Origin: Pseudomonas fluorescens
GTDB lineage: Bacteria; Pseudomonadota; Gammaproteobacteria; Pseudomonadales; Pseudomonadaceae
DNA length: 64,000 bases
Assembly (NCBI RefSeq): GCF_019212185.1
Contig: NZ_CP078138.1
Coordinates: 3,764,501 to 3,828,500, forward strand
Reading direction: 5' to 3'
The notes below the pieces were generated by a model, which ran no database searches, had not been told where the DNA came from, and saw only the letters and a list, made by a program, of their open reading frames with translations. Position numbers and translations under genes: made by a program. Positions 1 through 8,585 of the stretch are shown in pieces (positions within the stretch are counted from its first letter, which is position 1; every line of letters begins with the position of its first letter).

Positions 1-396
1 CAGGACGGCGCCCACGGGCGGTTAGTGCAGGTGCTGCTCGATCAACTGGCCGAAGCGCCGCCCATCGACCTGATGCTGCCGCTGCCCCAGGACAGTCGCC
101 TGCGGCAGATTTACCAGAGCCTGCAAGCACACCCGGAACAACAGACCACGCTGGCGCAGTGGAGCGAGAAATTCGCCGTGGCCGAGAAAACCCTCAGTCG
201 CCTGTTTGTGCGCGACACCGGCCTGACCTTCCGCGCCTGGCGCCAGCGTTTGCGACTGTTGGGCGCGCTGACCCCGCTGGAACAGGGCGAGCGCGTCACC
301 GATGTGGCCCTGGCCTGCGGCTACGACTCGACCTCGGCCTTTATCGCCGCCTTTCGTCAGCAACTGGGCGCCACACCCGGGGAGTTCTTCCCCTGA
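1..396 (+). CDS. AraC-family transcriptional regulator, C-terminal part (5' end outside window)
   Basis: The reading frame is open from base 1, so the gene is cut by the window edge and only about 131 residues are visible. The visible part is an AraC/XylS-type DNA-binding domain: a first helix-turn-helix around LAQWSEKFAVAEKTLSRLF, then the conserved second one with VTDVALACGYDSTSAFIAAF and the usual family ending in PGEFF. It is a DNA-binding activator or repressor; the ligand-binding N-terminal part is not visible, so the inducer cannot be named. It lies 135 bases upstream of the copper pair in the same direction but nothing shows that it controls it. Confidence 0.9.
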   Translation, partial: QDGAHGRLVQVLLDQLAEAPPIDLMLPLPQDSRLRQIYQSLQAHPEQQTTLAQWSEKFAVAEKTLSRLFVRDTGLTFRAWRQRLRLLGALTPLEQGERVTDVALACGYDSTSAFIAAFRQQLGATPGEFFP

Positions 397-531
397 ACCG
401 CAGCGCCTGCCTGCGACCAATTGTCCAGTGTGCGGCACTGCGTCGCGGCATTTTGTTAGGATGCTCGCATTTTTTACGCTGACTACCTGCCAGGTCGTGT
501 CGCCTGCCAGGCTGCCAAAGGGCGCTAACGC

Positions 532-1137
532 ATGAGTGTTTTGTTGAATCGCCGCCAGGTGATTGCGGGAATGGGGTTGTTGAGTCTGGGCCTGCTGACC
601 GGCTGTGACAGTCGCGGCGAGCTGTCCTACAAGTACGGCAAGGACCTGAGTGACAAGATCCTCGGACGCACGTTCAAGTTGAAAAACACCGACGGTGAAG
701 TGCAAACCCTGTCGAGCTTTCGCGGCATGATGCCGATGGTGTTCTTCGGTTTCACCCAATGCCCGGCGATCTGCCCGACCACGCTTGCCCGTGCGGCGAA
801 AATCAAGAAACTGATGGGCCGCGATGGCGACCGCCTGCAAGTGATCTTCATCACCCTGGACCCGGAACGCGACACGCCGCAGGTGCTCGACGCCTACGTC
901 AAAGCCTTCGACCCGTCGTTTGTCGCGCTCTACGGCACCCTCGAAGAAACCGCGGCCACGGCCAAAGAGTTCGACGTGTTCTACGAAAAAGTTCCCAGCG
1001 GTTCGACCTACACCCTGTCCCATACCGCCACCAGCTTTGTTTTCGACTCCCGGGGCACCTTGCGCCTGGGCCTGTCGCAGTCGCTTTCGGCACAAGAGTG
1101 CACGGAAGACCTGCTCACCGTCATGGAGGTCTGCTAA
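532..1137 (+). CDS. SCO1/SenC family copper-binding lipoprotein
   Basis: 201 residues. The N-terminus has a twin-basic, hydrophobic leader followed by a lipobox (LLTGC, Cys25), so it should be a lipoprotein on the periplasmic side. The thioredoxin-like fold carries the SCO1 metal motif CPAICP near residues 82-87 and the distal His in TLSHTA, the three ligands that bind copper in this family. SCO1/SenC proteins help load the CuA centre of cytochrome c oxidase or manage periplasmic thiols and copper. The stop codon overlaps the start of the PCu(A)C gene by one base (TAATG), so the two are translated together, which supports a copper delivery role. Confidence 0.93.
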   Translation: MSVLLNRRQVIAGMGLLSLGLLTGCDSRGELSYKYGKDLSDKILGRTFKLKNTDGEVQTLSSFRGMMPMVFFGFTQCPAICPTTLARAAKIKKLMGRDGDRLQVIFITLDPERDTPQVLDAYVKAFDPSFVALYGTLEETAATAKEFDVFYEKVPSGSTYTLSHTATSFVFDSRGTLRLGLSQSLSAQECTEDLLTVMEVC

Positions 1138-1607
1138 TGACCGCAACGTTCGCCAAATCCCGTTTCAGTCCACTCCTGCTTGGCGCCGCCCTGCTCGGCC
1201 TGGCCTTCCAGGTGTCGGCCCAGACCCAGGTCGATGACGCCTGGGTCCGCGCCACCGTCGCCGGCCAACAGGCCACCGGCGCGTTCATGACCCTCACTGC
1301 CAGCACTGACAGCAAGCTGGTCGAGGTGCAATCGCCAGCGGCCAAGCTGGTCCAGGTGCACCAGATGAGCATGCACGACGAAGTGATGAGCATGAAGGAA
1401 GTCAAGTCAGTCGAACTGCCTGCCGGTAAGGCGGTGAGCCTCGATCCCCACGGCTACCATGTGATGCTGATGGAGTTGGTGGCGCAAGTGAAGGAAGGCG
1501 ACAAAGTGCCGCTGACCCTGATCATCGAGAACGCCAAGGGTGAGAAAGAGTCGGTCCAGGTAGAAGCGCCGGTGCGGGCGCTGAACATGGCTGACCATAA
1601 GATGTAA
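1137..1607 (+). CDS. PCu(A)C-type periplasmic copper chaperone
   Basis: 156 residues with a Sec signal peptide (cleavage near VSAQT). The copper motif of the DUF461/PCu(A)C family is visible: VHQMSMHDEVMSM in the middle and DPHGYHVMLM after it, giving the His and Met ligands. These proteins carry Cu(I) to the CuA site of cytochrome oxidase, often together with a SCO1 protein, which here lies directly upstream with a one-base overlap. The start was set at 1137 because it follows the upstream stop and gives a clean signal peptide; an open frame further upstream is only the shadow of the previous gene. The last residues (ADHKM) could add metal ligands. Confidence 0.93.
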   Translation: MTATFAKSRFSPLLLGAALLGLAFQVSAQTQVDDAWVRATVAGQQATGAFMTLTASTDSKLVEVQSPAAKLVQVHQMSMHDEVMSMKEVKSVELPAGKAVSLDPHGYHVMLMELVAQVKEGDKVPLTLIIENAKGEKESVQVEAPVRALNMADHKM

Positions 1608-1629
1608 GCACCCTGGAAAAACGACCGCA

Positions 1630-1793
1630 GGAGCTGGCTTGTTGGGTCGCCGCATCGCAGCGAAGGCGGCGGAACATCCAATACAGACGGTGACAGATAG
1701 ACCGCTTTCGCTGGCAAGCCAGCTCCTACAGGGCTTGTGAACGACACACAAACTGTAGGAGCTGCCCGGGCGGCGTTCCGCTGCTCGCGATTA
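1630..1793. repeat. Pseudomonas REP elements (inverted pair plus a third partial copy)
   Basis: Bases 1630-1640 (GGAGCTGGCTT) and 1716-1726 (AAGCCAGCTCC) are perfect inverted copies, each continuing into the typical REP stem sequence (GCGAAAGC-like). A third, diverged copy starts with TGTAGGAGCTGCC near 1754. Together with the promoter below they fill the 292-base space between the copper pair and the sigma factor. The pair may fold into a large stem and end transcription of the copper genes; this is inference. Confidence 0.85.
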
Positions 1794-1862
1794 GACCCTC
1801 CACAACCGCCATGCAGTGAATGCCCGCAAAGATTGCAGTCTGGATCCTCTCAACGCTACTAT

Positions 1863-1877
1863 TGAGAACGATTCACA
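1863..1877 (+). promoter_or_regulatory. Candidate Fur box before the ECF sigma factor
   Basis: TGAGAACGATTCACA matches the 7-1-7 Fur core TGATAATnATTATCA at 11 of 14 positions and lies 23 bases before the GTG start of an iron-type ECF sigma factor, the usual place for such a site. The call is by eye; iron repression would be expected. Confidence 0.6.
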
Positions 1878-1899
1878 CTAACATCTGGAAAGCCGACCG

Positions 1900-2406
1900 G
1901 TGCAATCCCCTCCGAGCAGCAAGCTGGGTTTCTTTTTCAGCGATCATCACCGTTGGCTGTTGCAGCATATCCAGCGCCGCCTGCGCAATCATGCGGACGC
2001 CGAGGACACCGCCGCCGATACTTTCTGCCAGATGCTCGCAGCGCGAGTCGATCCGGACAGCATCGACCAACCGCGCGCCTACCTGTCGACCATTGCCCGA
2101 CGGTTGATCTTCGACCGCCATCGCCGGCGCAAGCTGGAGTTGGCCTACCTCGAACGCCTGTCGGCGCTGCCGGAACTGCTCGCGCCCTCCCCCGAAGAAC
2201 AACTGCAACTGATCGAAGCGCTGGTGGCCATCGACCGCGCCATCGACGGCCTGCCGCTGATCGTCAAGGCGACCTTCCTCTACAGCCAACTCGACGGCCT
2301 TAGCTACGTCGAGATCGCGCGCAAGCTCGATTTGTCGGAGCGCACTGTCAGCCGCTACATGAAACAGGCGCTGCGCCAGTGCTACCTGAGCGAGATGGGC
2401 TTATGA
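1900..2406 (+). CDS. FecI-family ECF RNA polymerase sigma factor
   Basis: 168 residues, GTG start. Region 2 lies in about residues 10-75 (RRLRNHADAEDTAADTF, then RAYLSTIARRLIFDRHRRRK) and region 4 in about 105-160 (LPLIVKATFLYSQLDGLSYVEIA with the recognition helix LSERTVSRYMKQAL). This pattern is the FecI/PvdS iron-starvation group. It should direct RNA polymerase to the receptor gene downstream when the cognate ferri-siderophore is bound. The stop overlaps the FecR start (ATGA), and a Fur-like box lies just upstream, so the module is most likely under iron control. Confidence 0.92.
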   Translation: MQSPPSSKLGFFFSDHHRWLLQHIQRRLRNHADAEDTAADTFCQMLAARVDPDSIDQPRAYLSTIARRLIFDRHRRRKLELAYLERLSALPELLAPSPEEQLQLIEALVAIDRAIDGLPLIVKATFLYSQLDGLSYVEIARKLDLSERTVSRYMKQALRQCYLSEMGL

Positions 2407-3371
2407 GCGCGCCACGCCTGGACCCGATCAGCGAGCAGGCCATCGACTGGATGGTCAAGCTGCGCGCCGGCCAACCCGATCCACTGTTGCAGGAGCGCTT
2501 GAATACCTGGCTGGCGCAGGACCCGGCGCACCTGCAGGCCTGGAATATCTTGCAGGACCGCCTCGGTGGCTCGTTCAACACCCTGCGTGCCCTCGACCGA
2601 CGCGTACCTGGCCAGGCTGGAGCCGCCCGCCAGTTACTGTTGCAGCCCCAGGGCACCCGCCGCGACGCATTGCGCGTCATTACCGGCCTTGGCCTGCTCG
2701 GGGGCGGCCTCTGGCTTGGCGCCCGCAGCCCGCTGGGCGACAGCCTGCTGGCGGACCTGCACACCGGGCGCGCTGAACGGCGCAATTTCACCCTGGCCGA
2801 CGGCAGTCGTCTGAGCCTGAATGCCGAAAGCGCGGTGGACTTGCTATTCGACCAGCGTCAGCGCCTGGTGCTCCTGCGCCATGGCGAACTGCTGATCCAG
2901 GTCGCCGCCGATCCACACCGCCCGCTGCGGGTGCGCACCGCCCAGGGCGAAGTGCAGGCCCTGGGCACGCGCTTTCTGGTGAGCCAGGAGCAAGACGCCA
3001 CCCGCATCGTGGTGCTGCAGCACTCGGTGCAGTTGCGGCTGTTCGATGGCAGCCAGCGGGTCCTCGAAGAAGGCCAGGCCGCGCTGCTCTACGATCGGCA
3101 GATCGTCGCCCTCGAGCGCGATCAACGCCAGCGCGCCGACTGGCTCGACGGCCGATTGAACGTGCTCGATGAACCGCTGGAACAGGTGGTCGAGGCCTTG
3201 CGCCCCTACAGCCGTGGGCTCGTGCGGGTGGATCCGCAGATTCGCGACTTGCGCGTGCAAGGCGTATTCCCCCTCGACGACCCGCAGAAATCCTTCGCCG
3301 CGCTGGCCGAAACCCTGCCGATCCGGGTCGAGCGCTACAGCCCGTGGCTGACCCTGATTCGGTCGCAATAA
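2403..3371 (+). CDS. FecR-like anti-sigma factor / sigma regulator
   Basis: 322 residues from the ATG that overlaps the sigma factor stop. It has the FecR plan: an N-terminal cytoplasmic DUF4880 part (EQAIDWMVKLRAGQPDP, QAWNILQDRL), one membrane segment (ALRVITGLGLLGGGLWLGA, about residues 88-106) and a periplasmic FecR domain (RRNFTLADGSRLSLNAESA, GEVQALGTRFLV). FecR proteins sit in the inner membrane, bind the sigma factor and relay the signal from the N-terminal domain of the receptor. A longer open frame starts at 2379, inside the sigma gene, but the coupled ATG at 2403 fits the family better. Confidence 0.92.
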   Translation: MSAPRLDPISEQAIDWMVKLRAGQPDPLLQERLNTWLAQDPAHLQAWNILQDRLGGSFNTLRALDRRVPGQAGAARQLLLQPQGTRRDALRVITGLGLLGGGLWLGARSPLGDSLLADLHTGRAERRNFTLADGSRLSLNAESAVDLLFDQRQRLVLLRHGELLIQVAADPHRPLRVRTAQGEVQALGTRFLVSQEQDATRIVVLQHSVQLRLFDGSQRVLEEGQAALLYDRQIVALERDQRQRADWLDGRLNVLDEPLEQVVEALRPYSRGLVRVDPQIRDLRVQGVFPLDDPQKSFAALAETLPIRVERYSPWLTLIRSQ

Positions 3372-3372
3372 G

Positions 3373-3417
3373 CCGGACGCAAAAATATTTATGAAAAAGA
3401 TTCTTATTTGTGTCCGG
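3373..3417 (+). promoter_or_regulatory. Hairpin with Fur-like core between fecR-like gene and receptor
   Basis: CCGGACGCAAA (3373-3383) pairs with TTTGTGTCCGG (3407-3417) over 11 positions with one G-T pair, followed by a short T run (TTTT). Inside the loop lies TGAAAAAGATTCTTA (3392-3406), which fits the Fur 7-1-7 core at about 10 of 14 positions. The stretch may be a terminator or attenuator after the anti-sigma gene, an operator for the receptor, or both. Confidence 0.55.
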
Positions 3418-3474
3418 TTTTCATTTCTCATCCCACCTATCTCCTGAACACTTCCACACGATCAGGAGAACGCT

Positions 3475-5916
3475 GTGTTTAACCCGCTGCCCACTGCCCT
3501 TTCCGCCGCTGTTACTTTGGCTACCCTGGCCAGCCCCGCGCTGGTGCAGGCGCAAGACCTGTCGTTCAACCTGGCGACCGGTCCCCTCGCTCGCACCCTG
3601 AACGCCATCGCCAGCCAGAGCGGGCAGATTCTTTCGCTGAACCCTGCGCTGGTGCAGGACAAACAGGCCCCCGCCGTGGTCGGCCGGATGTCCGCCGAGC
3701 AAGCCCTGAACACCGCCCTGTCCGGCAGCGGCCTGCAATTGCGGGTGACCGCCCAGGGCAATTTCAGCGTCGAGCCGGCTGCCGACAACAGCGGCGCGGT
3801 GCAACTGGGGGTCACCAGCATTGTCGAGCAGAGCGCCGACGCCACCACCGAGGACTCCGGTTCCTACGCGGCGCGCGCAGTGACCATCGGCAAGGGCAGC
3901 CACAGCCTGCGGGAAACACCCCAGTCGGTCAGCGTAATGACTCGCAAGCAACTGGACGACCAGGGCCTGACCGACCTCAAGGATGCGGCCAACCAGACCA
4001 CCGGGCTGGTGGGTGTGCAAGGCGTCGGCAAGGGCATGATTCTGACCTCGCGCGGCTTCCAGATCGATGACTGGCAGTACGACGGCGTGCCGATCCCGCG
4101 CAACACTTACGCCCTGGGCAACTGGGCGACCCAGGACCTGATCTTCTTCGACCGCATGGAAGTGCTGCGCGGCGCTTCCGGTCTGTTGCAAGGCGCCGGC
4201 AGCCCCGGCGGCGCGATCAACCTGGTGCGCAAGCGCGGCCAGAATGTGCCGACCGTGGCCCTCACCGCCAAGGCCGGAACCTGGGATCACTACGGCCTGC
4301 AACTGGACGCCGGCGGCCCGCTGAACAGCAGCGGCACGGTACGCGGTCGCTTCGTTGCCGACGAGGATCAGAGCAACTCGTTTATCGACTACGACTGGAG
4401 CAAGACCCATTCGTTGTACGGCGCCCTGGACTTCGACTTGCGCGACGACACCACCCTCGGCCTGGCTGTCAGCAACTCCGACGCCAGCGCCCGGCCGATG
4501 GTTCGCGGCCTGCCACGCTACGCCAATGGCAAGACGGTGGATCTGTCGCGCTCGACCTTCACCGGTTCCGACTGGAACCGTTCGCACATCGACGTGACCA
4601 CGGTCTATGCCGACCTCGAACACCGCTTCAACGACGACTGGAGCGCCAAGGTCGGCGCGGTGCGTATGAGCGAGAACAACGACTCGACCCAACAACGGGT
4701 GCAGAGCAGCGGCGATGGCCTGAACCTCGATGGCACTGGCGTGCAGTACGCCGACTGGGTCACCGATTTCGACTCAACCAAGGTTGGCGTCGACGCCAAC
4801 CTGGTCGGGCATTTCGACGCCTTCAACATGGCCCAGGAAATCGTCGTCGGCGGCAACTATTCCAAGTTCACCTCCGATGACCGCATCGCCCGGACTTTCA
4901 ACGACAGCAGCGACAGCATCTTTGACATTGATCATCACCGCCCCGCCATCAGCTACGACAGCCTGCTCAACACTCCGGGCGGGCGCGGCACCAGCAGCAA
5001 GTACGACATTCGCCAGAAAGGCCTGTACGGCACCTGGCGAGTCAAGCCGATCGAGCCGTTGACCCTGATCCTCGGCAGCCGCGTCAGCTGGTACGACTAC
5101 CGCTACACCGCCGCCAACGAGTTCGCCATCACCCATGACATCGCGGTGCAAAACCCCAGCACCATGAGCGAAAACGGCGAAGTCACGCCGTTCCTCGGCG
5201 CCATCTACGACCTCAACCGCGAGTGGTCGGTGTACGCCAGCTACACCGATGTGTTCCAGCCGCAGAGCGAGCGCGATGCCAGTGGCAGCGTGCTCAAGCC
5301 GGTGGTGGGCAGCAACTATGAAGTCGGCCTCAAGGGCGAATTGCTCGACGGCCGGGTCAATACTTCCTTCGCGCTGTTCCGCTACGACCAGGAAAACCGC
5401 GCGGTGAATGACGTCGCCTCGGGCTTCGCCTGCGACGGCTGGTACTGCTCGACCGCCTCGGGCAAGGTGCGCAGCCAGGGCCTGGATGCGGAAGTCAGCG
5501 GCGAAGTGCTCGACGGCCTGAACCTGTTCGCCGGCTACACCTACAACACCACCAAGTACCTCGATGACCCGGTCAATGAAGGTCGAGTGTTCAGCCAGTG
5601 GACGCCCAAGCACATGCTGCGGGTGTGGAGCGACTATCAGTTCAGCGGCGACTGGAGCCGGGTCAACGCCGGCCTGGGCTTTACCAGTCAAAGCCATACC
5701 CTGGGTTACGAGCGAACCTATGAAGTGCCTGGCTATACGGTGTGGAACGCACGCCTGGGCTACAAGCTGAGCGAGGAAGTCGACCTGGCGCTGAACGCCT
5801 ACAACCTGTTCGATAAACATTACTACGTCGCCGGCTACAACCAGCTCGACGGCAACAACAACTTCGGCGACCCGCGCAACCTGATGTTCAGCGTCAAGTA
5901 CACCCCGACCTTCTGA
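3475..5916 (+). CDS. TonB-dependent siderophore receptor with signalling (STN) domain
   Basis: 813 residues, GTG start with a good ribosome site (AGGAGAA). A signal peptide ends near VQAQD. Residues about 28-100 form the STN/secretin signalling domain (SFNLATGPLARTLNAIASQSG, shortened here), which contacts FecR in the periplasm. The plug follows (ETPQSVSVMTRKQLDDQGL, RGFQIDDWQYDGVPIPR, VLRGASGLLQGAGSPGGAIN) and then a 22-strand barrel with the usual aromatic end (KYTPTF). This is the FpvA/FoxA type, importing a ferric siderophore through the outer membrane and reporting its own occupancy to the sigma/anti-sigma pair just upstream. The siderophore cannot be named from the sequence. Confidence 0.93.
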   Translation: MFNPLPTALSAAVTLATLASPALVQAQDLSFNLATGPLARTLNAIASQSGQILSLNPALVQDKQAPAVVGRMSAEQALNTALSGSGLQLRVTAQGNFSVEPAADNSGAVQLGVTSIVEQSADATTEDSGSYAARAVTIGKGSHSLRETPQSVSVMTRKQLDDQGLTDLKDAANQTTGLVGVQGVGKGMILTSRGFQIDDWQYDGVPIPRNTYALGNWATQDLIFFDRMEVLRGASGLLQGAGSPGGAINLVRKRGQNVPTVALTAKAGTWDHYGLQLDAGGPLNSSGTVRGRFVADEDQSNSFIDYDWSKTHSLYGALDFDLRDDTTLGLAVSNSDASARPMVRGLPRYANGKTVDLSRSTFTGSDWNRSHIDVTTVYADLEHRFNDDWSAKVGAVRMSENNDSTQQRVQSSGDGLNLDGTGVQYADWVTDFDSTKVGVDANLVGHFDAFNMAQEIVVGGNYSKFTSDDRIARTFNDSSDSIFDIDHHRPAISYDSLLNTPGGRGTSSKYDIRQKGLYGTWRVKPIEPLTLILGSRVSWYDYRYTAANEFAITHDIAVQNPSTMSENGEVTPFLGAIYDLNREWSVYASYTDVFQPQSERDASGSVLKPVVGSNYEVGLKGELLDGRVNTSFALFRYDQENRAVNDVASGFACDGWYCSTASGKVRSQGLDAEVSGEVLDGLNLFAGYTYNTTKYLDDPVNEGRVFSQWTPKHMLRVWSDYQFSGDWSRVNAGLGFTSQSHTLGYERTYEVPGYTVWNARLGYKLSEEVDLALNAYNLFDKHYYVAGYNQLDGNNNFGDPRNLMFSVKYTPTF

Positions 5917-5950
5917 GCCTTTGCTCGTCACCCACTGCAGGCGCCAGCCT

Positions 5951-6028
5951 GCTGGCGATAGCGGTAGGCCAGTCAATATTATTGGCGGCTGACACACCGC
6001 TATCGCGGGCATGCCCGCTCCCACAGTG
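5951..6028. repeat. Pseudomonas REP pair
   Basis: GCGATAGCGGT (5955-5965) and ACCGCTATCGC (5996-6006) are perfect inverted copies; the second runs on into GGGCATGCCCGCTCCCACA, a common Pseudomonas REP form. It follows the receptor stop by about 35 bases and takes up most of the 220-base gap before the histidine kinase. The rest of that gap shows nothing certain. Confidence 0.85.
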
Positions 6029-6137
6029 GGTGTGTGGAAGCCTGTCGACTCGTGGCGATGAAGTTGACGCGGTCTGGCCAATGTTCACCTAAGCTCAAAA
6101 GTCATGGCATGCCGCCATCAACGGACAGTGATGCAGG

Positions 6138-7595
6138 GTGTTCGTCATGAATCTGAAATCCGTGTGGTCGACCGTCCTGCCTCGCGGATCGGTCGACGCG
6201 ATTGCCCCGACCCGACGCTTCGACCTGCTGCGCTGGTTCTCGCTGATCAGCTTTGTCCTGATCAGCGCCATTGCCTTCGGCCTGGGATCGATCTCCACAC
6301 GCTTCCTGATCAACGAGAGCCTGGAGCGCGACGCCCTGCTGTCAGCACAGTTCATTCAGAGCCTGGCCAAGGGCGAAGTCCGGCATCACGGTTTATCCGG
6401 GATGCGCATGGGCGACATCCTCGCGCCGGTCGACTACGCCATGCTGGCACCGGACATCGCGCAGAATCGCCTGCGCGCGCGCTCGGAGTTCTTCGATCAC
6501 CTGGCAAACCTGCCTGACACCCTGCTAATCAACATCTACTCGGCGCAACGCCGGGTGATCTGGTCGAGCAACCCGCAACTGATCGGGCACAGGATTGACG
6601 ATGACCCCGCCCTCGATGCCACCTTCAGCGCCAGGGAACCGGTGCTGGTGCGCTACAGCGAACTGAATGAACAACGCCCCGAACAGAAATTCCTCCGTGA
6701 ACCGGAAATGTTCTACATCGAGAACTACATTCCCCTCAGCGACGACCGCGGCAACATCCTCGCCGTAGTGGAAATCTGCAAGGAACCGGTAGACCTGATC
6801 GAACGGGTCAACCGTGGCTATGCCTGGATCTGGCTGTCCACCGCGGTCGGCGGCCTGCTCCTGTACTTCGGGCTATTCTGGATCGTGCGCCGGGCGGCGA
6901 TGCAACTGGCCGCGCAGGAAAACCAACTGGTCGCCAACAAAACCTACGTCGGCCTGGTGGAAATGTCCTCCGCCGTCGCCCACAACCTGCGCAACCCGCT
7001 GGCGGTCATTCGCAGCAGCGCCGAACTGGCCCATGACACCCCCGGCCAGCCAGCCAAAAACAACATTGGCGATATCATCGGCCAGGTCGATCGCATGGCC
7101 GGCTGGGTCCACGACTTGCTGGTGTGTCTGCGGCCTCTGCGCGGTGAACCGCAACCTCTGGCTCCGCTGCCGATCGTCCAGACGGCGCTGACCCAGTTCA
7201 GCCAACAGTTGACCCTGGCGCAGGTGCGGGTCGAGTTCAAGCCAGAACCGCTGCCGCTGATCATCAGCCACCCGTTGCTGCTGTCACAGATCCTCAACAG
7301 CGTGATTGCCAATGCCATGGAAGCGATGCACGGCGGCGGAACCCTGAGCATCAGCGCGCGCCTCGACAAGTCGCGGCAATGGCTGGACCTGATCATCGCC
7401 GACAGCGGTGAAGGCATGTCACGGCAACAGGAACTGCTGGCGTTCAAATCTTTCTACACCACCCGACAGGGACGGCTGGGCATCGGCCTGGTGATGGTCA
7501 AGCAGATCATGCAGAGCTTTGGCGGCGAGGTCAGCCTGAGCACCTTCGAGCAGCAGGGCACGTCCGTGTGCCTGCGGTTCAAGGTGGCGCAATGA
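6138..7595 (+). CDS. Membrane sensor histidine kinase, no partner regulator in place
   Basis: 485 residues from a GTG start (a second start, ATG at 6147, is equally possible). Two membrane segments (about residues 32-54 and 229-249) enclose a periplasmic sensor region of some 170 residues. The kinase core has the H-box SSAVAHNLRNPLAVIRSS (His282), an N-box (LNSVIANAMEAM), G1 (IADSGEGMS) and G2 (GRLGIGLVMVKQI). The H-box form HNLRNPLA and the domain order resemble NtrB/AtoS-type kinases that work with sigma54 response regulators. No response regulator follows: the next gene faces the other way 20 bases later, and only a 15-codon frame begins at the coupled ATGA (7592). The signal is unknown. 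Confidence 0.9.
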   Translation: MFVMNLKSVWSTVLPRGSVDAIAPTRRFDLLRWFSLISFVLISAIAFGLGSISTRFLINESLERDALLSAQFIQSLAKGEVRHHGLSGMRMGDILAPVDYAMLAPDIAQNRLRARSEFFDHLANLPDTLLINIYSAQRRVIWSSNPQLIGHRIDDDPALDATFSAREPVLVRYSELNEQRPEQKFLREPEMFYIENYIPLSDDRGNILAVVEICKEPVDLIERVNRGYAWIWLSTAVGGLLLYFGLFWIVRRAAMQLAAQENQLVANKTYVGLVEMSSAVAHNLRNPLAVIRSSAELAHDTPGQPAKNNIGDIIGQVDRMAGWVHDLLVCLRPLRGEPQPLAPLPIVQTALTQFSQQLTLAQVRVEFKPEPLPLIISHPLLLSQILNSVIANAMEAMHGGGTLSISARLDKSRQWLDLIIADSGEGMSRQQELLAFKSFYTTRQGRLGIGLVMVKQIMQSFGGEVSLSTFEQQGTSVCLRFKVAQ

Positions 7596-7614
7596 GTCAG
7601 TCTTTATGGAGGAT

Positions 7615-8331
7615 TCAAACTTGTACCGACACCCCCTGAACACTGCGGTAATCATCCATCTTGTCGAGAGAAGCATTATACCTGGCCATGGCATTTATCC
7701 TTTTTACGCACGCTAAGGAAAAGCTGATGAGCAACGCCTCCGCGCCCTCCGCACTATTGCCCCCGTTGACCTCCAATAACTGGATGCAGTGCTTCAAGTC
7801 CTCAATAATCCCTGGTGAATAAAGTTTGCCATGCTCGTCCATATGCTCAAATGCAGCCCATGCCTCAAGGACCAGTTTGGTTCTGTAGGCTTTTCTTTCA
7901 TCCCGCAGACCTCGCTCATACCCGGTTCTTTCGGCGCCCCGTTGTTCATCCAGATGTTGATTTGCCAAGACCCGCGCGGCCAGTGCCTGATGAGTTTGCA
8001 GAGCATGCAATTGCTCGGCGCCGCGTGCGCATTTGTTTTTCCAGAATGACCTGACTCGGCGGACCCAGGCGGGATAAATCGACAGACATTGCGCAGAAGT
8101 CACGCGGGTTTGCGCTGCTACTTCCTCGAATGTGAGCACCGCCACCGGCAATCGGGTGCCCTTGCCAAAAAGGGCATCGAACAACTTCCCGAGCGTTGTA
8201 TAAGTCGAGAGCTTCGGCAGACAAGTCCACTGAGTAAAACAATCGACCTGCTGTGAGTTCAACCCAGAACAGTCAACCAACAAACTGTAATGTTCAAATA
8301 GTCGGATTTGTATATTTACGGTCGTGATCAT
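7615..8331 (-). CDS. Hypothetical protein, not recognised
   Basis: 238 residues from the ATG at 8331, chosen because GGGGA sits about 9 bases before it; an ATG at 8382 in the same frame has no ribosome site. No family was recognised. The middle part (LTFEEVAAQTRVTSAQCLSIYPAWVR) could be a helix-turn-helix, and the following region is rich in Arg, Lys and Gln with predicted helices (residues about 100-180). There is no signal peptide or membrane segment, so it should be cytoplasmic. Base composition is visibly lower in G+C than the neighbours and the upstream region is very AT-rich, which suggests horizontal arrival. It ends 20 bases from the end of the kinase gene, facing it. Confidence 0.6.
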   Translation of the reverse strand: MITTVNIQIRLFEHYSLLVDCSGLNSQQVDCFTQWTCLPKLSTYTTLGKLFDALFGKGTRLPVAVLTFEEVAAQTRVTSAQCLSIYPAWVRRVRSFWKNKCARGAEQLHALQTHQALAARVLANQHLDEQRGAERTGYERGLRDERKAYRTKLVLEAWAAFEHMDEHGKLYSPGIIEDLKHCIQLLEVNGGNSAEGAEALLISFSLACVKRINAMARYNASLDKMDDYRSVQGVSVQV

Positions 8332-8382
8332 TTTCAACGTCCCCATCGCACTTGGCTGCTTTCGATGTGGGCATGTAACCAT

Positions 8383-8585
8383 ATGAAAATGCGCAAGAAA
8401 ACACCAAAAATATATATTATTGGTTTTGTCAATATTTTATTTAATTTTATTGTTTGCTAATCTAACCCTTATCTCGCGCTTAAAAAAAAGCACTCACGGC
8501 ATAAGGGAAGTTAAATACCCCTTTAGTCGCGCCTGTGCGCCCCTCATACGACTATTTCACCACTGCTGTCCCGCCTCTTTACCCC
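8383..8585. other. AT-rich intergenic stretch
   Basis: About 200 bases without a gene. Bases 8405-8470 are extremely AT-rich for this genome (runs such as TATATATTATT and ATTTTATTTAATTTTATTG). A TTGACA hexamer reads on the minus strand at 8426-8431 but no well-spaced -10 box was found. Such a stretch is a likely promoter for the minus-strand gene and a likely target for an H-NS-like silencer (MvaT in Pseudomonas). The part 8480-8585 shows only a short AAGGG/CCCTT repeat. Confidence 0.5.

Noticed and set aside
22..1146. 374-codon minus-strand frame
   Set aside because: Lies opposite the AraC, SCO1 and PCu(A)C genes, which have clear motifs.
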